From Streptomyces sp. Tue 6430 (GTDB lineage Bacteria; Actinomycetota; Actinomycetes; Streptomycetales; Streptomycetaceae), in assembly GCA_021568835.1 (NCBI GenBank), contig JAKGSH010000010.1, forward strand, positions 1,488,001 to 1,552,000: 64,000 bases of DNA, in the 5' to 3' direction. Below, in pieces: positions 1 to 8,227 of the stretch; positions within the stretch are counted from its first letter, which is position 1; each line of letters starts with the position of its first letter. Made by a program: the position numbers and the translations under genes. The notes under the pieces are model-generated. The model was not told the origin of the DNA, did no database searches, and was given only the letters and a program-made list of their open reading frames with translations.

Positions 1-810
1 CCGCTGATGCCGCTCGGCCTGCTGAGGCTGCGGTCGGTGGCCTCGGCGAACGTGGCGATGCTGCTGTGCGGCTCGGCGATGTTCTCCATGTGGTACTTCA
101 TGACGCTGTACGCGCAGAACGTGCTGGGCTACACCCCGCTGGAGGCCGGCCTGGCCCTGATGCCCAGCTCACTGGCCATCGTCCTCGGCTCGAAGCTCGC
201 CCCCCGGCTGATGCGGAGGCACGGGGCGCGCACGGTGGCGGCGGCGGGCGCGCTCACGGCGACGGCGGGCTTCGGCTGGCAGTCGACGATGACCGCCGAC
301 GGCGCCTACGTCACCGCGATCCTGCTGCCGGGCGTGCTGATGATGCTGGGTGCGGGCCTGTCGGCCACGCCGCTGGCCTCGCTGGCCACGGCCGGGGTGG
401 CGCCGGGTGAGGCGGGACTGGTGTCCGGTCTGGTCAACACCTCGCGCACGATGGGCGGTTCGCTGGGCCTGGCGGTGCTGTCCACGCTGGCGGCGGGCCG
501 CACGGCGGGACGGGGGACGCCCGAGGCACTGACGGCCGGGTACGCGCTGGCGTTCCGTACGGGGGCGGTGGTGCTGCTCGCGGGGGTGGTGCTGATGCTG
601 GTGTGGCTGCCACGGCGGACGGAGCGGACAGGGCCGGTGGAGCACGCGGGGCCGGTGGAGCAACCGCGGCAGGCGGAGCACACGGGGCCGATGGAGCAGC
701 GCGAGCCCGCGGCGCGGCGGCAGCACGACGCGCAGCCGGGGCGGGACGTCGTGGGCGCGGATCCCTCGGCCTCGGCAGGCCGGACCGGTTCGGCGGACTC
801 CGGGACGTAG
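1..810 (+). CDS. MFS transporter, C-terminal part (5' truncated by window edge)
   Basis: The reading frame is open from the first base, so the start lies outside the window. About 200 residues of hydrophobic segments are followed by a hydrophilic tail of about 65 residues with repeated GPVEH/GPVEQ-like units. The helix spacing and the stretch SGLVNTSRTMGGSLGLAVLST match the second half of DHA2-type (14-helix) drug:H+ antiporters, which export small molecules across the cytoplasmic membrane. The substrate cannot be read from the sequence. The stop is TAG at 808-810. Confidence 0.85.
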   Translation, partial: PLMPLGLLRLRSVASANVAMLLCGSAMFSMWYFMTLYAQNVLGYTPLEAGLALMPSSLAIVLGSKLAPRLMRRHGARTVAAAGALTATAGFGWQSTMTADGAYVTAILLPGVLMMLGAGLSATPLASLATAGVAPGEAGLVSGLVNTSRTMGGSLGLAVLSTLAAGRTAGRGTPEALTAGYALAFRTGAVVLLAGVVLMLVWLPRRTERTGPVEHAGPVEQPRQAEHTGPMEQREPAARRQHDAQPGRDVVGADPSASAGRTGSADSGT

Positions 811-1071
811 CCGGAGGGCGGACGAAGGAAGACGGGACACAGGGACACACGGGGACACCAGGAGCACCGAGAACGCCGAGAACGAGAAGGACCGCCCTCC
901 GGGCCTCGTCCGTCCCGCGGCCCCACCGGTGGGGCGGCCGCCGCGGACCGGCCGGTCACCGGGGTCACCCTTCCCCGACCGCCGCCACGCACCCCCGGCG
1001 GCAGTCGCCCTTCCCCTGGTCCGCCGGTGGCCTCCCGGCCGTGTCGGGGGCGCACCGCTAGGGTGGCAGGC

Positions 1072-2015
1072 GTGTCGTACGTAGGTCCTGACTTCGATCC
1101 CCCGCGTCCCCGCCGCTCCGCGCTGCGGCGCACGCTCACCGTGCTGCTCGCCGTGCTCGTGCCGGGTGCGCTGCTCGGATGGCTGGCGTGGGAGGCGCTG
1201 GGCGGGTCGCAGGAGGGCGGGTCGGGCGGCCGGGCCGCGGGGGCGGTCTCCGGCACCGGGGGACGGCCTCGGCCGGCGGCACCCCGGACGACAGGCCGGG
1301 CGCGCAGTCCCCGTCGGCGTCCGCACCCGGCGGCGCCGGGACCCTCGCGGGCAAGGTCGTCGTCATCGACCCGGGACACAATCCCGCCAACTCCGCGCAC
1401 ACGGCCGAGATCGGCCGCCAGGTGGACATCGGCACCCACGAGAAGGAGTGCGACACCACCGGCACCGCCACCAACTCCGGTTACAGCGAGGCCGCGTTCA
1501 CGCTCGACGTGGCGCACCGGCTGCGCGTCCTGCTGGAACAGCGGGGCGCCACGGTGAAGTTGACGCAGGACGCCGACCGGCCGTACGGGCCCTGCATCGA
1601 CGAGCGGGCCCGGATCGGCAACTCGGCGCGCGCGGACGCCGTCGTGTCGGTGCACGCCGACGGAGCGGGCGCCGGACAGCGCGGCTTCCACGTGATCCTG
1701 CCGGGCCCGGTGCACGCGGGCGCCGCCGACACCCGTGCCATCGTGACCCCCTCGCGAAAACTCGGTGAACTGATCGCCGGCGACTTCGCGGACTCCACCG
1801 GCACCTCGCCCTCGAACTACGTCGGCGACGGCACCGGTCTCGTCACGCGGGAGGACCTGGGCGGTCTCAATCTGTCAACGGTTCCCAAGGTGTTCATCGA
1901 GTGCGGGAACATGCGCGATACCAAGGACGCGGCGCTGCTCACCAGCGGCGCCTGGCGGCAGAGGGCGGCGCAGGGGATCTCTGAGGGAATCGTGAGTTTC
2001 CTGCGCGGACGGTGA
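1072..2015 (+). CDS. Secreted or membrane-anchored N-acetylmuramoyl-L-alanine amidase (Amidase_3), one apparent frameshift
   Basis: The GTG at 1072 opens a frame with a basic N-terminus and one hydrophobic segment (residues about 20-38, LTVLLAVLVPGALLGWLAW). The zinc amidase domain follows in the next frame: VVIDPGHN (zinc His), SEAAFTLD (zinc Glu), VSVHADGA (zinc His) and FIECGNMRD (catalytic Glu). Restoring one G in the run at 1258-1262 joins the two into a 314-residue protein. The family cleaves the bond between MurNAc and L-Ala in peptidoglycan outside the cell. The frame from 1179 alone would lack the membrane anchor, so I prefer the joined model. Confidence 0.85.
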
Positions 2016-2182
2016 CCGGCGCACCGATCCCCGGGGACAGCCCGATCGTGTGGACGATAGTGTCGTCCCCACGACGAGGGGCCGCCCCCGCGCTTCCCAC
2101 CCGGGCCTGACGGCGACATGGTGACAGCGACGCCTCTACCGATGCGTGTATCGATGACGAGACGACTGACGAAGGACCTGAA

Positions 2183-2995
2183 GTGAATATCCGCTCCCTC
2201 ACTCGAGGCGACGGCGTGGTGATCGGAGCAGCGGTATTGCTGTTCATCGCGTCGTTCCTGGACACGTTCGACGGCTCCGGTGGCGACGTTCCCACCGCCT
2301 GGGACAACCTCGGTCTGCTGATGGGCATGTACGTCGGCGGCATCATCGGTGCGGCCCTGATCGTCCTCGCCCGCGCGCTGCCCCAGCCGCGCAAGATCGT
2401 CGGCCTGGACCTCGGACAGCTCGGGGTCGCGCTGACGGTGTTCGCCGCGTGGACGGCGTTCTGGTCGATCATCGACCCGCTGGGCGCGTTCAGCGACACC
2501 TTCGGCAGCGCGGACGTGGAGCGGGGGGCCGGTCTCATCCTCGGCTTCATCGCGACGCTCGTGCTGGCCGCCGCCGCCGTCGCCACCCCCCTCGTCCCGG
2601 CCCTCCAGGCCGCGCTGATCCCGGCCCCGAAGCCGCCGGCGCCGCTGCCCTACGGCGCCCAGCCGCCCGGCGGCTACGGCTACCCGGGCGCGCAGCAGCA
2701 GCCGTCGCCGTTCGGCGGGCAGCCGCAGCAGGGTCAGCAGCCGGGCCAGCCGCCGTTCGCGGGCGGCCAGCCGGCTCCGGCGCAGCCGCCGGCCGCCGAC
2801 TTCTCGCCGTTCTGGTTCGCCGTGCCGGTGGCGCGTCCGCTGTACGCGGAGGACGGCGCGCCCATGCCGATCGCCGAACTGGCCCCCGGCACCTGGTACC
2901 TGGCCGTCGAGCAGGGCGCCCAGGGTCTGGTGGCACAGACCCAGGACGGTCGTCGCGGCGTGCTGCGGGACACCTCCGGCATCCAGCGCGGCTGA
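2183..2995 (+). CDS. DUF5336-like membrane protein with Pro/Gln-rich tail
   Basis: A 270-residue protein. The first 150 residues hold about four transmembrane helices. A Pro/Gly/Gln-rich linker follows (about 150-205), and then a short soluble C-terminal segment ending near TPDGRRGVLRDTSG-like sequence, which looks like a small folded domain. The layout resembles DUF5336 proteins of actinomycetes, whose role is unknown. It stands alone, 167 bases after the amidase gene, with an AAGGA-type ribosome site before the ATG/GTG start region. I assign no function. Confidence 0.8.
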   Translation: MNIRSLTRGDGVVIGAAVLLFIASFLDTFDGSGGDVPTAWDNLGLLMGMYVGGIIGAALIVLARALPQPRKIVGLDLGQLGVALTVFAAWTAFWSIIDPLGAFSDTFGSADVERGAGLILGFIATLVLAAAAVATPLVPALQAALIPAPKPPAPLPYGAQPPGGYGYPGAQQQPSPFGGQPQQGQQPGQPPFAGGQPAPAQPPAADFSPFWFAVPVARPLYAEDGAPMPIAELAPGTWYLAVEQGAQGLVAQTQDGRRGVLRDTSGIQRG

Positions 2996-3032
2996 GTCCG
3001 CGTCCCGCGTCTCGCGGCCCCTCGCCCTTCCT

Positions 3033-3254
3033 TCAGGGCGGGGGCCGTTGCCGTACGGTCGCCCTCTCCTGGTGTCCGATGTGCCGGCCGAAGTCAACTC
3101 CTCGGCGAGCCGCCGGACTTCGGAGGAACACCGCGACCGGGTCCGGTGCCGGTTCGCCGCGCTCGCGGTTCCAGGCCGGGACCTTGCCGGGGCAGCGGGC
3201 CTGGGACTCCCCGGTGAAGTACTCGGCGCCCTGGAAGCCCTCGCGGACCCGCAT
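3033..3254 (-). CDS. Possible small ORF, unrecognised
   Basis: On the minus strand the first 40 codons after the ATG at 3254-3252 (MRVREGFQGAEYFTGE...) have almost exclusively G or C in the third position, as real genes here do. The bases upstream of the ATG do not. A GGGGAC stretch just before it could serve as ribosome site. The 73-residue product has one Cys and no motif I recognise. GC3 bias weakens after residue about 45, so it may be a decayed or frameshifted fragment. It occupies the otherwise empty stretch 2996-3351. Confidence 0.35.
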   Translation of the reverse strand: MRVREGFQGAEYFTGESQARCPGKVPAWNRERGEPAPDPVAVFLRSPAARRGVDFGRHIGHQERATVRQRPPP

Positions 3255-3351
3255 CGTCCCCGGAAGGCACAAATCCAAGTCGGCACAGGGCAAATGGAGA
3301 AGTCGTGAACGGGCCGTGTTTCATCCCGTCACGAACGGCAAGCCGGACTGC

Positions 3352-3642
3352 ATGTCCCCTCGATACCGGAACGGTTCCCATTCGGCAGGCACGGCCATCG
3401 CCGTCGTCGCCGACGTGATGGCCTTCATCCTGGGCCTCTGGATCGTCATGTACCTGCTGGACGCCAACCGCGGCAACGAACTGGTGCAGTTCGTGCACGA
3501 CGCGGCCCGCTGGCTGGCGGGCTGGTCGTACGACCTGTTCACGTTCGACGAGGCGTGGGCGAGGGTCGTGGCGGGCTACGGCCTGGCGGCGGTCGTGTAC
3601 CTGTTCGTCGGGCACGCGATCGCGAACCGGGTCCGCCACTGA
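3352..3642 (+). CDS. Small two-helix membrane protein, unknown function
   Basis: The ATG at 3352 gives 96 residues. Two hydrophobic helices are visible (about 15-38 and 70-88) with an amphipathic stretch between them (FVHDAARWLAGWSYDLFTFD). The longer open frame upstream is not used: its codon pattern is antisense-like. Small proteins of this type are common in Streptomyces and have no known role. No operon partner is evident. Confidence 0.7.
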   Translation: MSPRYRNGSHSAGTAIAVVADVMAFILGLWIVMYLLDANRGNELVQFVHDAARWLAGWSYDLFTFDEAWARVVAGYGLAAVVYLFVGHAIANRVRH

Positions 3643-3671
3643 CCTCTCGCCGGCCTCGTCGGCGGCCCACC

Positions 3672-3794
3672 GGTCGCACCGTGTCGGCGCGACGGTCGCA
3701 CCGACACCGCACGCTCGGTCGCACCGTGCCGGCACGGCGGTCGCACCGACACCGCGCGCCCTGTCGCACCGACATGGCACGGCCGGTCGCACCG
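3672..3794. repeat. About six tandem copies of a 22-24 bp unit carrying GGTCGCACCG
   Basis: The core GGTCGCACCG starts at 3672, 3694, 3717, 3739 and 3785, with a TGTCGCACCG variant at 3762. The spacing is 22-24 bp. The array fills the gap between the convergent genes ending at 3642 and 3795. Confidence 0.8.
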
Positions 3795-4865
3795 TCAGCC
3801 GCAGCAGTCGGGATCCAGTCCCGTCGGCAGGCGGTCGCCGCCGAACACCGCGCAGGTGGCCTCGTGTCCGCCCAGCGCGGCGACCGCGAGCAGCAGCGAC
3901 CCGGCGGTCCACGTCGTCAACTCCTGCGGCCACAGGGCCGCGTCCTCGAAGACGTACCCCGTCCAGTACAGCCCGGACTCCGGGTCGCGCAGCCGCTGGA
4001 TCCACTGGAGGATCTCCAGCGCGCGGTCGGACTCGCCCACCGCCCAGAGCGCCAGGGCGAGTTCGGCCGACTCTCCGCCGGTCACCCACGGGTTGGGCAC
4101 GACGCAGCGCACGCCGAGCCCCGGCACGACGAACCGGTCCCACATCTCCTCGATGCGGGCCTTGGCCTCCACCCCGGTGAGCGCGCCGCCGAGGACCGGG
4201 TAGTACCAGTCCATGGAGTAGCGGGCCTTGTCCAGGAACCGCTCCGGGTGCCGGCGGATGGCGTGCCTGAGCGCGCCCGCCGCCAACTCCCAGTCAGGCT
4301 GGGGTTCTTCGCGCTGCTCGGCGATGGCCAGGGCGCAGCGCAGCGCGTGGTGGACGGAGGAGGAGCCGGTCAGCAGCGCGTCCGCGGTGGGCGTGCCGTC
4401 GTCGTCGCGGCGCCAGCCGATCTGTCCGCCGCTCTGCTGGAGCCGCAGCACGTACTCGACCGCCGCGTGGACGACCGGCCACATGCGGTCCAGGAAGGTG
4501 TCGTCGCCGGTGGACAGGTAGTGGTGCCAGACGCCGACGGCGACGTAGGCGACGAAGTTCGTCTCGCGGCCGCGGTCGGTGACGTCGGCGAAGTCGCCGT
4601 CGGCGTAGGCGGCGTACCAGGAGCCGTCCTCGTTCTGGTGCCGGGCGAGCCACTCGTAGGCCCGCTCGGCGGCCTCGTGCTCGCCTGCCGCGTCCAGCGC
4701 CATCGCGGCCTCGGTGTGGTCCCACGGGTCGAGGTGGTGCCCGCGGAACCACGGGATCGCGCCGTCCTCCCGCTGCTCGGCCAGGATGCCGCGGACGGTC
4801 TCGACGGCCTGTTCGGCGGTGAGGACCCCGGGCAGGACGAGGTGTTCCGTCCGCGGAGTGGTCAC
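3795..4865 (-). CDS. Alpha/alpha-toroid protein (prenyltransferase/squalene-cyclase-repeat-like)
   Basis: The GTG start at 4865-4863 overlaps the stop of the upstream methyltransferase gene (GTGA). The product has 356 residues with repeated helical units rich in W, G and D (GAIPWFRGHHLDPWDHTEAAMAL, QNEDGSWYAAYADG, WRRDDDGTPTADALLTGSS split over several turns). This is typical of six-hairpin or prenyltransferase-fold proteins, a fold shared by terpene cyclases and by glycoside hydrolases. The cyclase DxDD motif is not seen. Its coupling to a glycosyltransferase and a methyltransferase points to carbohydrate rather than terpene chemistry, but this is inference. Confidence 0.8.
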   Translation of the reverse strand: MTTPRTEHLVLPGVLTAEQAVETVRGILAEQREDGAIPWFRGHHLDPWDHTEAAMALDAAGEHEAAERAYEWLARHQNEDGSWYAAYADGDFADVTDRGRETNFVAYVAVGVWHHYLSTGDDTFLDRMWPVVHAAVEYVLRLQQSGGQIGWRRDDDGTPTADALLTGSSSVHHALRCALAIAEQREEPQPDWELAAGALRHAIRRHPERFLDKARYSMDWYYPVLGGALTGVEAKARIEEMWDRFVVPGLGVRCVVPNPWVTGGESAELALALWAVGESDRALEILQWIQRLRDPESGLYWTGYVFEDAALWPQELTTWTAGSLLLAVAALGGHEATCAVFGGDRLPTGLDPDCCG

Positions 4866-5596
4866 TTGGCGTCCACCCGGGGCAGGTGGGGCTTGGTCGC
4901 GTAGGCCACGAAGCTCTTGCCGATCAGCGGGTTCAGCGCCTGTTCGGCGACCCGGGTCGCCAGCGGCTTCTTCATGATGTCCCAGACCAGCAGCTTGTGG
5001 TACGCCCGCACCGGCAGCGCCTTGTCGTTGTCGACGCCGAACGCGCACTTCAGCCACCAGTACGGCGAGTGCAGCGCGTGGGCGTGGTGGCTGCCGTACG
5101 GGCGCAGGCCCGCCTCGCGGATCTTGCCGAGCAGTTCGTCCGCCCGGTAGATGCGGATGTGGCCGCCCTCGACCTCGTGGTAGGCGTCGGACAGGGTCCA
5201 GCAGACCTTCTCGGGGCCGTAGCGCGGGACGGTGATCGCGATGCGGCCGCCCGGCTTGAGGACCCGCACCATCTCGGCGAGGACGCCCTTGTCGTCGGGG
5301 ATGTGCTCCATCACCTCGGAGATGATGACGACGTCGAAGGACTCGTCGGGGAAGGGCAGCGCGAGGGCGTCGCCCTCCATCGCGGTGGCGGTGGCGCCGT
5401 CGGGGGCCTCGCCCGCCTCCTTCATCGCCGCGAACCACTTGGCGACCTCGCGGATCTCCTCGCCGTTCTGGTCCAGCGCCACGACCTGGGCACCGCGCCG
5501 GTAGCACTCGAAGGCGTGGCGTCCCGCCCCGCAGCCGAGGTCCAGGACGCGGTCACCCGGGGCGAGCGGGAACCGGGAGAAGTCGACGGTCAGCAC
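4862..5596 (-). CDS. Class I SAM-dependent methyltransferase
   Basis: A 244-residue product from the GTG at 5596. Motif I is VLDLGCGAGRHAFE and the acidic residue of motif II is in ALDQNGEE. ISEVMEHIPD and LKPGGRIAI are typical of the Methyltransf_11 type. The start overlaps the end of the glycosyltransferase gene by seven bases and the stop overlaps the next start, so the three genes are translationally coupled. It probably methylates the sugar product of the neighbouring glycosyltransferase; the acceptor is unknown. Confidence 0.9.
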   Translation of the reverse strand: MLTVDFSRFPLAPGDRVLDLGCGAGRHAFECYRRGAQVVALDQNGEEIREVAKWFAAMKEAGEAPDGATATAMEGDALALPFPDESFDVVIISEVMEHIPDDKGVLAEMVRVLKPGGRIAITVPRYGPEKVCWTLSDAYHEVEGGHIRIYRADELLGKIREAGLRPYGSHHAHALHSPYWWLKCAFGVDNDKALPVRAYHKLLVWDIMKKPLATRVAEQALNPLIGKSFVAYATKPHLPRVDAK

Positions 5597-7029
5597 GTGG
5601 CCCTGCTTTCGCGATCGGATTCAACGTCAACACCGGGGACGGCGCCCGCGGAGGGGGGTGCGGAGGCGGAGGGGGACGCGGGGGTGCGGGGTGCCGGCCG
5701 CGCGCCGGACGGGCGGGACCGTCCGCCGCCGGCCCGCTCCACGGCCTCGCGGTACCGCTCGACGGTGCCCTCGGCGGCGCGCGCCCAGGTGAACCGCTCC
5801 AGCACCCGGCGGCGTCCGGCCGCGCCCAGCCGGGCCCGCAGCGCCGGGTCGCCGAGCAGCCGGGCCAGCGCGGCGGCCAGCGCTCCCGCGTCGCCCGGCG
5901 GTACGGCCAGGCAGGTCTCCCCGTCCGGTCCGGCGACCTCGGGGGTGGCGCCGCCGGTGGTGGCGACGAGCGGGGTGCCGGTCGCCATGGCCTCCGCGGC
6001 CGGCAGCGAGAAGCCCTCGTAGAGGGAGGGCACGCAGGCGACCTCCGCCGACCGCACCAGGTCGACGAGTTCGGCGTCGGAGATGCCCTTGACGAACTCG
6101 ATGGCGCCGTCGAGGCCGTAGCGCTCCACCGCGGCGGCGACGGGGCCCTCCTGCGGACGCTTGCCGACGACCACGAGATGGGCGTTCGGCTGCTCGGTGC
6201 GGACCTTGGCCAGCGCCTCGACGAGGAAGACCAGTCCCTTGAGCGGCACGTCCGCGCTGGACGTCGTGACGATGCGGCCCGGCACGACGGGCACCGACGG
6301 GTCGGGCGCGAACAGGTCGGTGTCGGCGCCGATGTGGACGACGTGGATGCGGTCGTCGCGGACCCCGAGGTGGTCGACGATCTCCTGGCGGGAGGTCCCG
6401 GAGACGGTGAGCACGGACGGCAGGCGGCGGGCGACGCGCTTCTGCATGCGGGTGAAGGCGTACCAGCGGCGCACCGAGGCGCGCCGCTTCCAGCCCTCGG
6501 CCGCGTCCAGCTCCAACTGCCGGTCGACGGTGATGGGGTGGTGGATGGTGGTGACCAGGGGTGCGCCGACGTCGCCCAGCAGGCCGTAGCCGAGGGTCTG
6601 GTTGTCGTGCACGACGTCGAACTCGCCGCGGCGGGCCCGCAGATGGCGGCGGGCGCGCAGGGAGAAGGTCAGCGGCTCGGGAAAGCCGCCGGTCCACATC
6701 GTCGCCACTTCGAGGGCGTCGACCCAGTCGCGGTACTCGTCGCGCTTCGGGGTGCGGAAGGGGTCGGGCTGGCGGTAGAGGTCCAGGCTGGGCAGCTCGG
6801 TGAGGGACAGCCGGCCGTCGTGGCCCTCGTCGAGGACCGGGTAGGGCTGGGAGCCGATGACCTCGACGCGGTGGCCGAGCCGGGCCAGTTCGCGGGAGAG
6901 GTGGCGCACGTAGACGCCCTGACCGCCGCAGAACGGGTTCCCCTTGTAGGTGAGGAGCGCGATGTCGAGCGGTCGCCCGCCGTCCGCGGCGAGGTCCTGG
7001 GACCCCGCCTGACTGGCCTCAGCGGTCAC
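5590..7029 (-). CDS. Glycosyltransferase family 4 (GT-B)
   Basis: A 479-residue product from the GTG at 7029. The N-terminal Rossmann domain includes GGQGVYVRHLSREL. The C-terminal donor-binding domain includes the EGFSLPAAEAMA motif with the paired Glu residues of GT4 retaining enzymes, and GTPLVATTGGATPEV. The last 45 residues are Pro/Ser/Ala-rich and probably disordered. It is the first gene of a three-gene operon. The promoter region at 7030-7239 is shared with the divergent KstR-like gene. Confidence 0.9.
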   Translation of the reverse strand: MTAEASQAGSQDLAADGGRPLDIALLTYKGNPFCGGQGVYVRHLSRELARLGHRVEVIGSQPYPVLDEGHDGRLSLTELPSLDLYRQPDPFRTPKRDEYRDWVDALEVATMWTGGFPEPLTFSLRARRHLRARRGEFDVVHDNQTLGYGLLGDVGAPLVTTIHHPITVDRQLELDAAEGWKRRASVRRWYAFTRMQKRVARRLPSVLTVSGTSRQEIVDHLGVRDDRIHVVHIGADTDLFAPDPSVPVVPGRIVTTSSADVPLKGLVFLVEALAKVRTEQPNAHLVVVGKRPQEGPVAAAVERYGLDGAIEFVKGISDAELVDLVRSAEVACVPSLYEGFSLPAAEAMATGTPLVATTGGATPEVAGPDGETCLAVPPGDAGALAAALARLLGDPALRARLGAAGRRRVLERFTWARAAEGTVERYREAVERAGGGRSRPSGARPAPRTPASPSASAPPSAGAVPGVDVESDRESRATC

Positions 7030-7083
7030 TCCGGGCCCCCTTCTGCCTGCACTGTCCCGCGAGACTACGACGGGACGCTAATC

Positions 7084-7097
7084 TAGAACAAGTTTCA
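7084..7097. promoter_or_regulatory. KstR-type operator
   Basis: TAGAACAAGTTTCA matches the published mycobacterial KstR consensus TnnAACnnGTTnnA at every fixed position. It lies between the glycosyltransferase start (7029) and the KstR-like regulator start (7240), so it could control both directions. Confidence 0.75.
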
Positions 7098-7239
7098 GAC
7101 TTGATCGTCCGGGAGGCTCCGAATCTACCGGCAGGTAAGGACGCTGTGACCCGTGGATCAGGTGATTCACGCCACGGCCCGGCGTCCCGTGTCCGCCGAG
7201 CGATCCCGAGCCCTCACCGACCGTCACGGAACGGGACCC

Positions 7240-7881
7240 ATGCCTGCGCAAGCCAAGACGGACAAGGCGGACGCCGGCGTCCGGCGCCCCTGTGCCGCTC
7301 CCCTCACCGAGCGGCAGGAGGCCCGCCGCCGCCGCATCCTGCACGCGAGCGCGCGGCTGGCGGGCCGGGGCGGGTTCGACGCGGTGCAGATGCGGGAGGT
7401 CGCCGAGTCCTCGCAGGTGGCCCTGGGCACGCTCTACCGCTACTTCCCCTCCAAGGTGCACCTGCTGGTCGCCACCATGCAGGACCAGTTGGAGCGCCTG
7501 CACGGCACGCTGCGGAAGAGGCCCCCGGCGGGCGACACCCCGGCCGCCCGCGTCGCGGAGACCCTGATGCGCGCCTTCCGGTCCCTCCAGCGCGAGCCCC
7601 AGCTCGCCGACGCGATGGTGCGCGCCCTCACCTTCGCCGACCGCAGCGTCTCGCCCGAGGTCGACCAGGTCTCCCGCCAGACCACCGCGATCATCCTCGA
7701 CGCGATGGGCCTGGCGGACCCCACCCCGCGGCAGCTCTGCGCGGTCCGCGTCATCGAACACACCTGGCACTCGGCCCTCATCACCTGGCTCTCGGGCCGC
7801 GCCTCCATCGCCCAGGTCCGCATCGACATCGAGACGGCCTGCCGCCTGATCGACGTGACGGGGCCGGGGGCGCGGGAGTAG
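7240..7881 (+). CDS. TetR-family regulator, KstR-like
   Basis: The ATG at 7240 gives about 213 residues; an upstream in-frame start at 7153 would run through the operator region and is less likely. The N-terminal HTH reads TERQEARRRRILHASARLA...ALGTLYRYFPSK, the usual TetR fold. The ligand-binding half (ADAMVRALTFADRSVS, VIEHTWHSALITWLSG) resembles KstR, which represses sterol catabolism genes in mycobacteria and is released by cholesterol-derived CoA thioesters. The perfect KstR box upstream supports this and suggests autoregulation. No sterol genes lie nearby. Confidence 0.8.
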   Translation: MPAQAKTDKADAGVRRPCAAPLTERQEARRRRILHASARLAGRGGFDAVQMREVAESSQVALGTLYRYFPSKVHLLVATMQDQLERLHGTLRKRPPAGDTPAARVAETLMRAFRSLQREPQLADAMVRALTFADRSVSPEVDQVSRQTTAIILDAMGLADPTPRQLCAVRVIEHTWHSALITWLSGRASIAQVRIDIETACRLIDVTGPGARE

Positions 7882-7892
7882 CGCTCCCTTGG

Positions 7893-7934
7893 GGCCCACC
7901 ACCGCTCCCACCACCGCTCCCACCACCGTTCCTC
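7893..7934. repeat. Short tandem repeat, 12 bp unit
   Basis: About three copies of CCCACCACCGCT/GTT follow the stop codon of the TetR gene directly. Confidence 0.7.
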
Positions 7935-7984
7935 CCGGCGCCCACCCGTGCTCACGGGCGGCCCTCAGGGCCTTTCCTACGGCC

Positions 7985-8185
7985 GAGTACAGTGGCCCAG
8001 TCGTCATCACACCCGTACGGGGGAAAGCCGGTGCAATTCCGGCGCTGACCCGCAACCGTGAGCCATCCAGGACCATCCCATGGCCAGCCGGACTGCCCCG
8101 ACGGGACGTGACCGGCTCACGTGCGTCGGCGCCGCCGCCGCACGGGCACCGTCGAGGTATGCGGAGCCGAGCCGCCGGGGTGTCC
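7985..8185 (+). ncRNA. Cobalamin (AdoCbl) riboswitch
   Basis: The B12-box core is clear at 8021-8059. It includes GGAAAGCCGGTGCAATTCC, then GGCGCTGACCCGCAACCGT, matching the conserved GGTGnAAnTCC...GCTGACCCGCAACCGT signature. The 5' and 3' limits are estimates based on the usual 200 nt length. It sits in the leader of the five-gene operon starting at 8228 and should switch it off when cobalamin is plentiful. A GC-rich hairpin with GCCGGGG...CCCGGC at about 8171-8199 precedes the ribosome site GGGAGAGG and may sequester it. Confidence 0.92.
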
Positions 8186-8227
8186 CGTGCTGCCCGGCTC
8201 CCTGACAGGGAGAGGCACCCGCCGATC

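Noticed and set aside
3048..3308. Plus-strand ORF with an ArsR-like stretch (EVLGALEALADPHRP)
   Set aside because: The rest shows no winged-helix pattern and codon bias favours the opposite strand.
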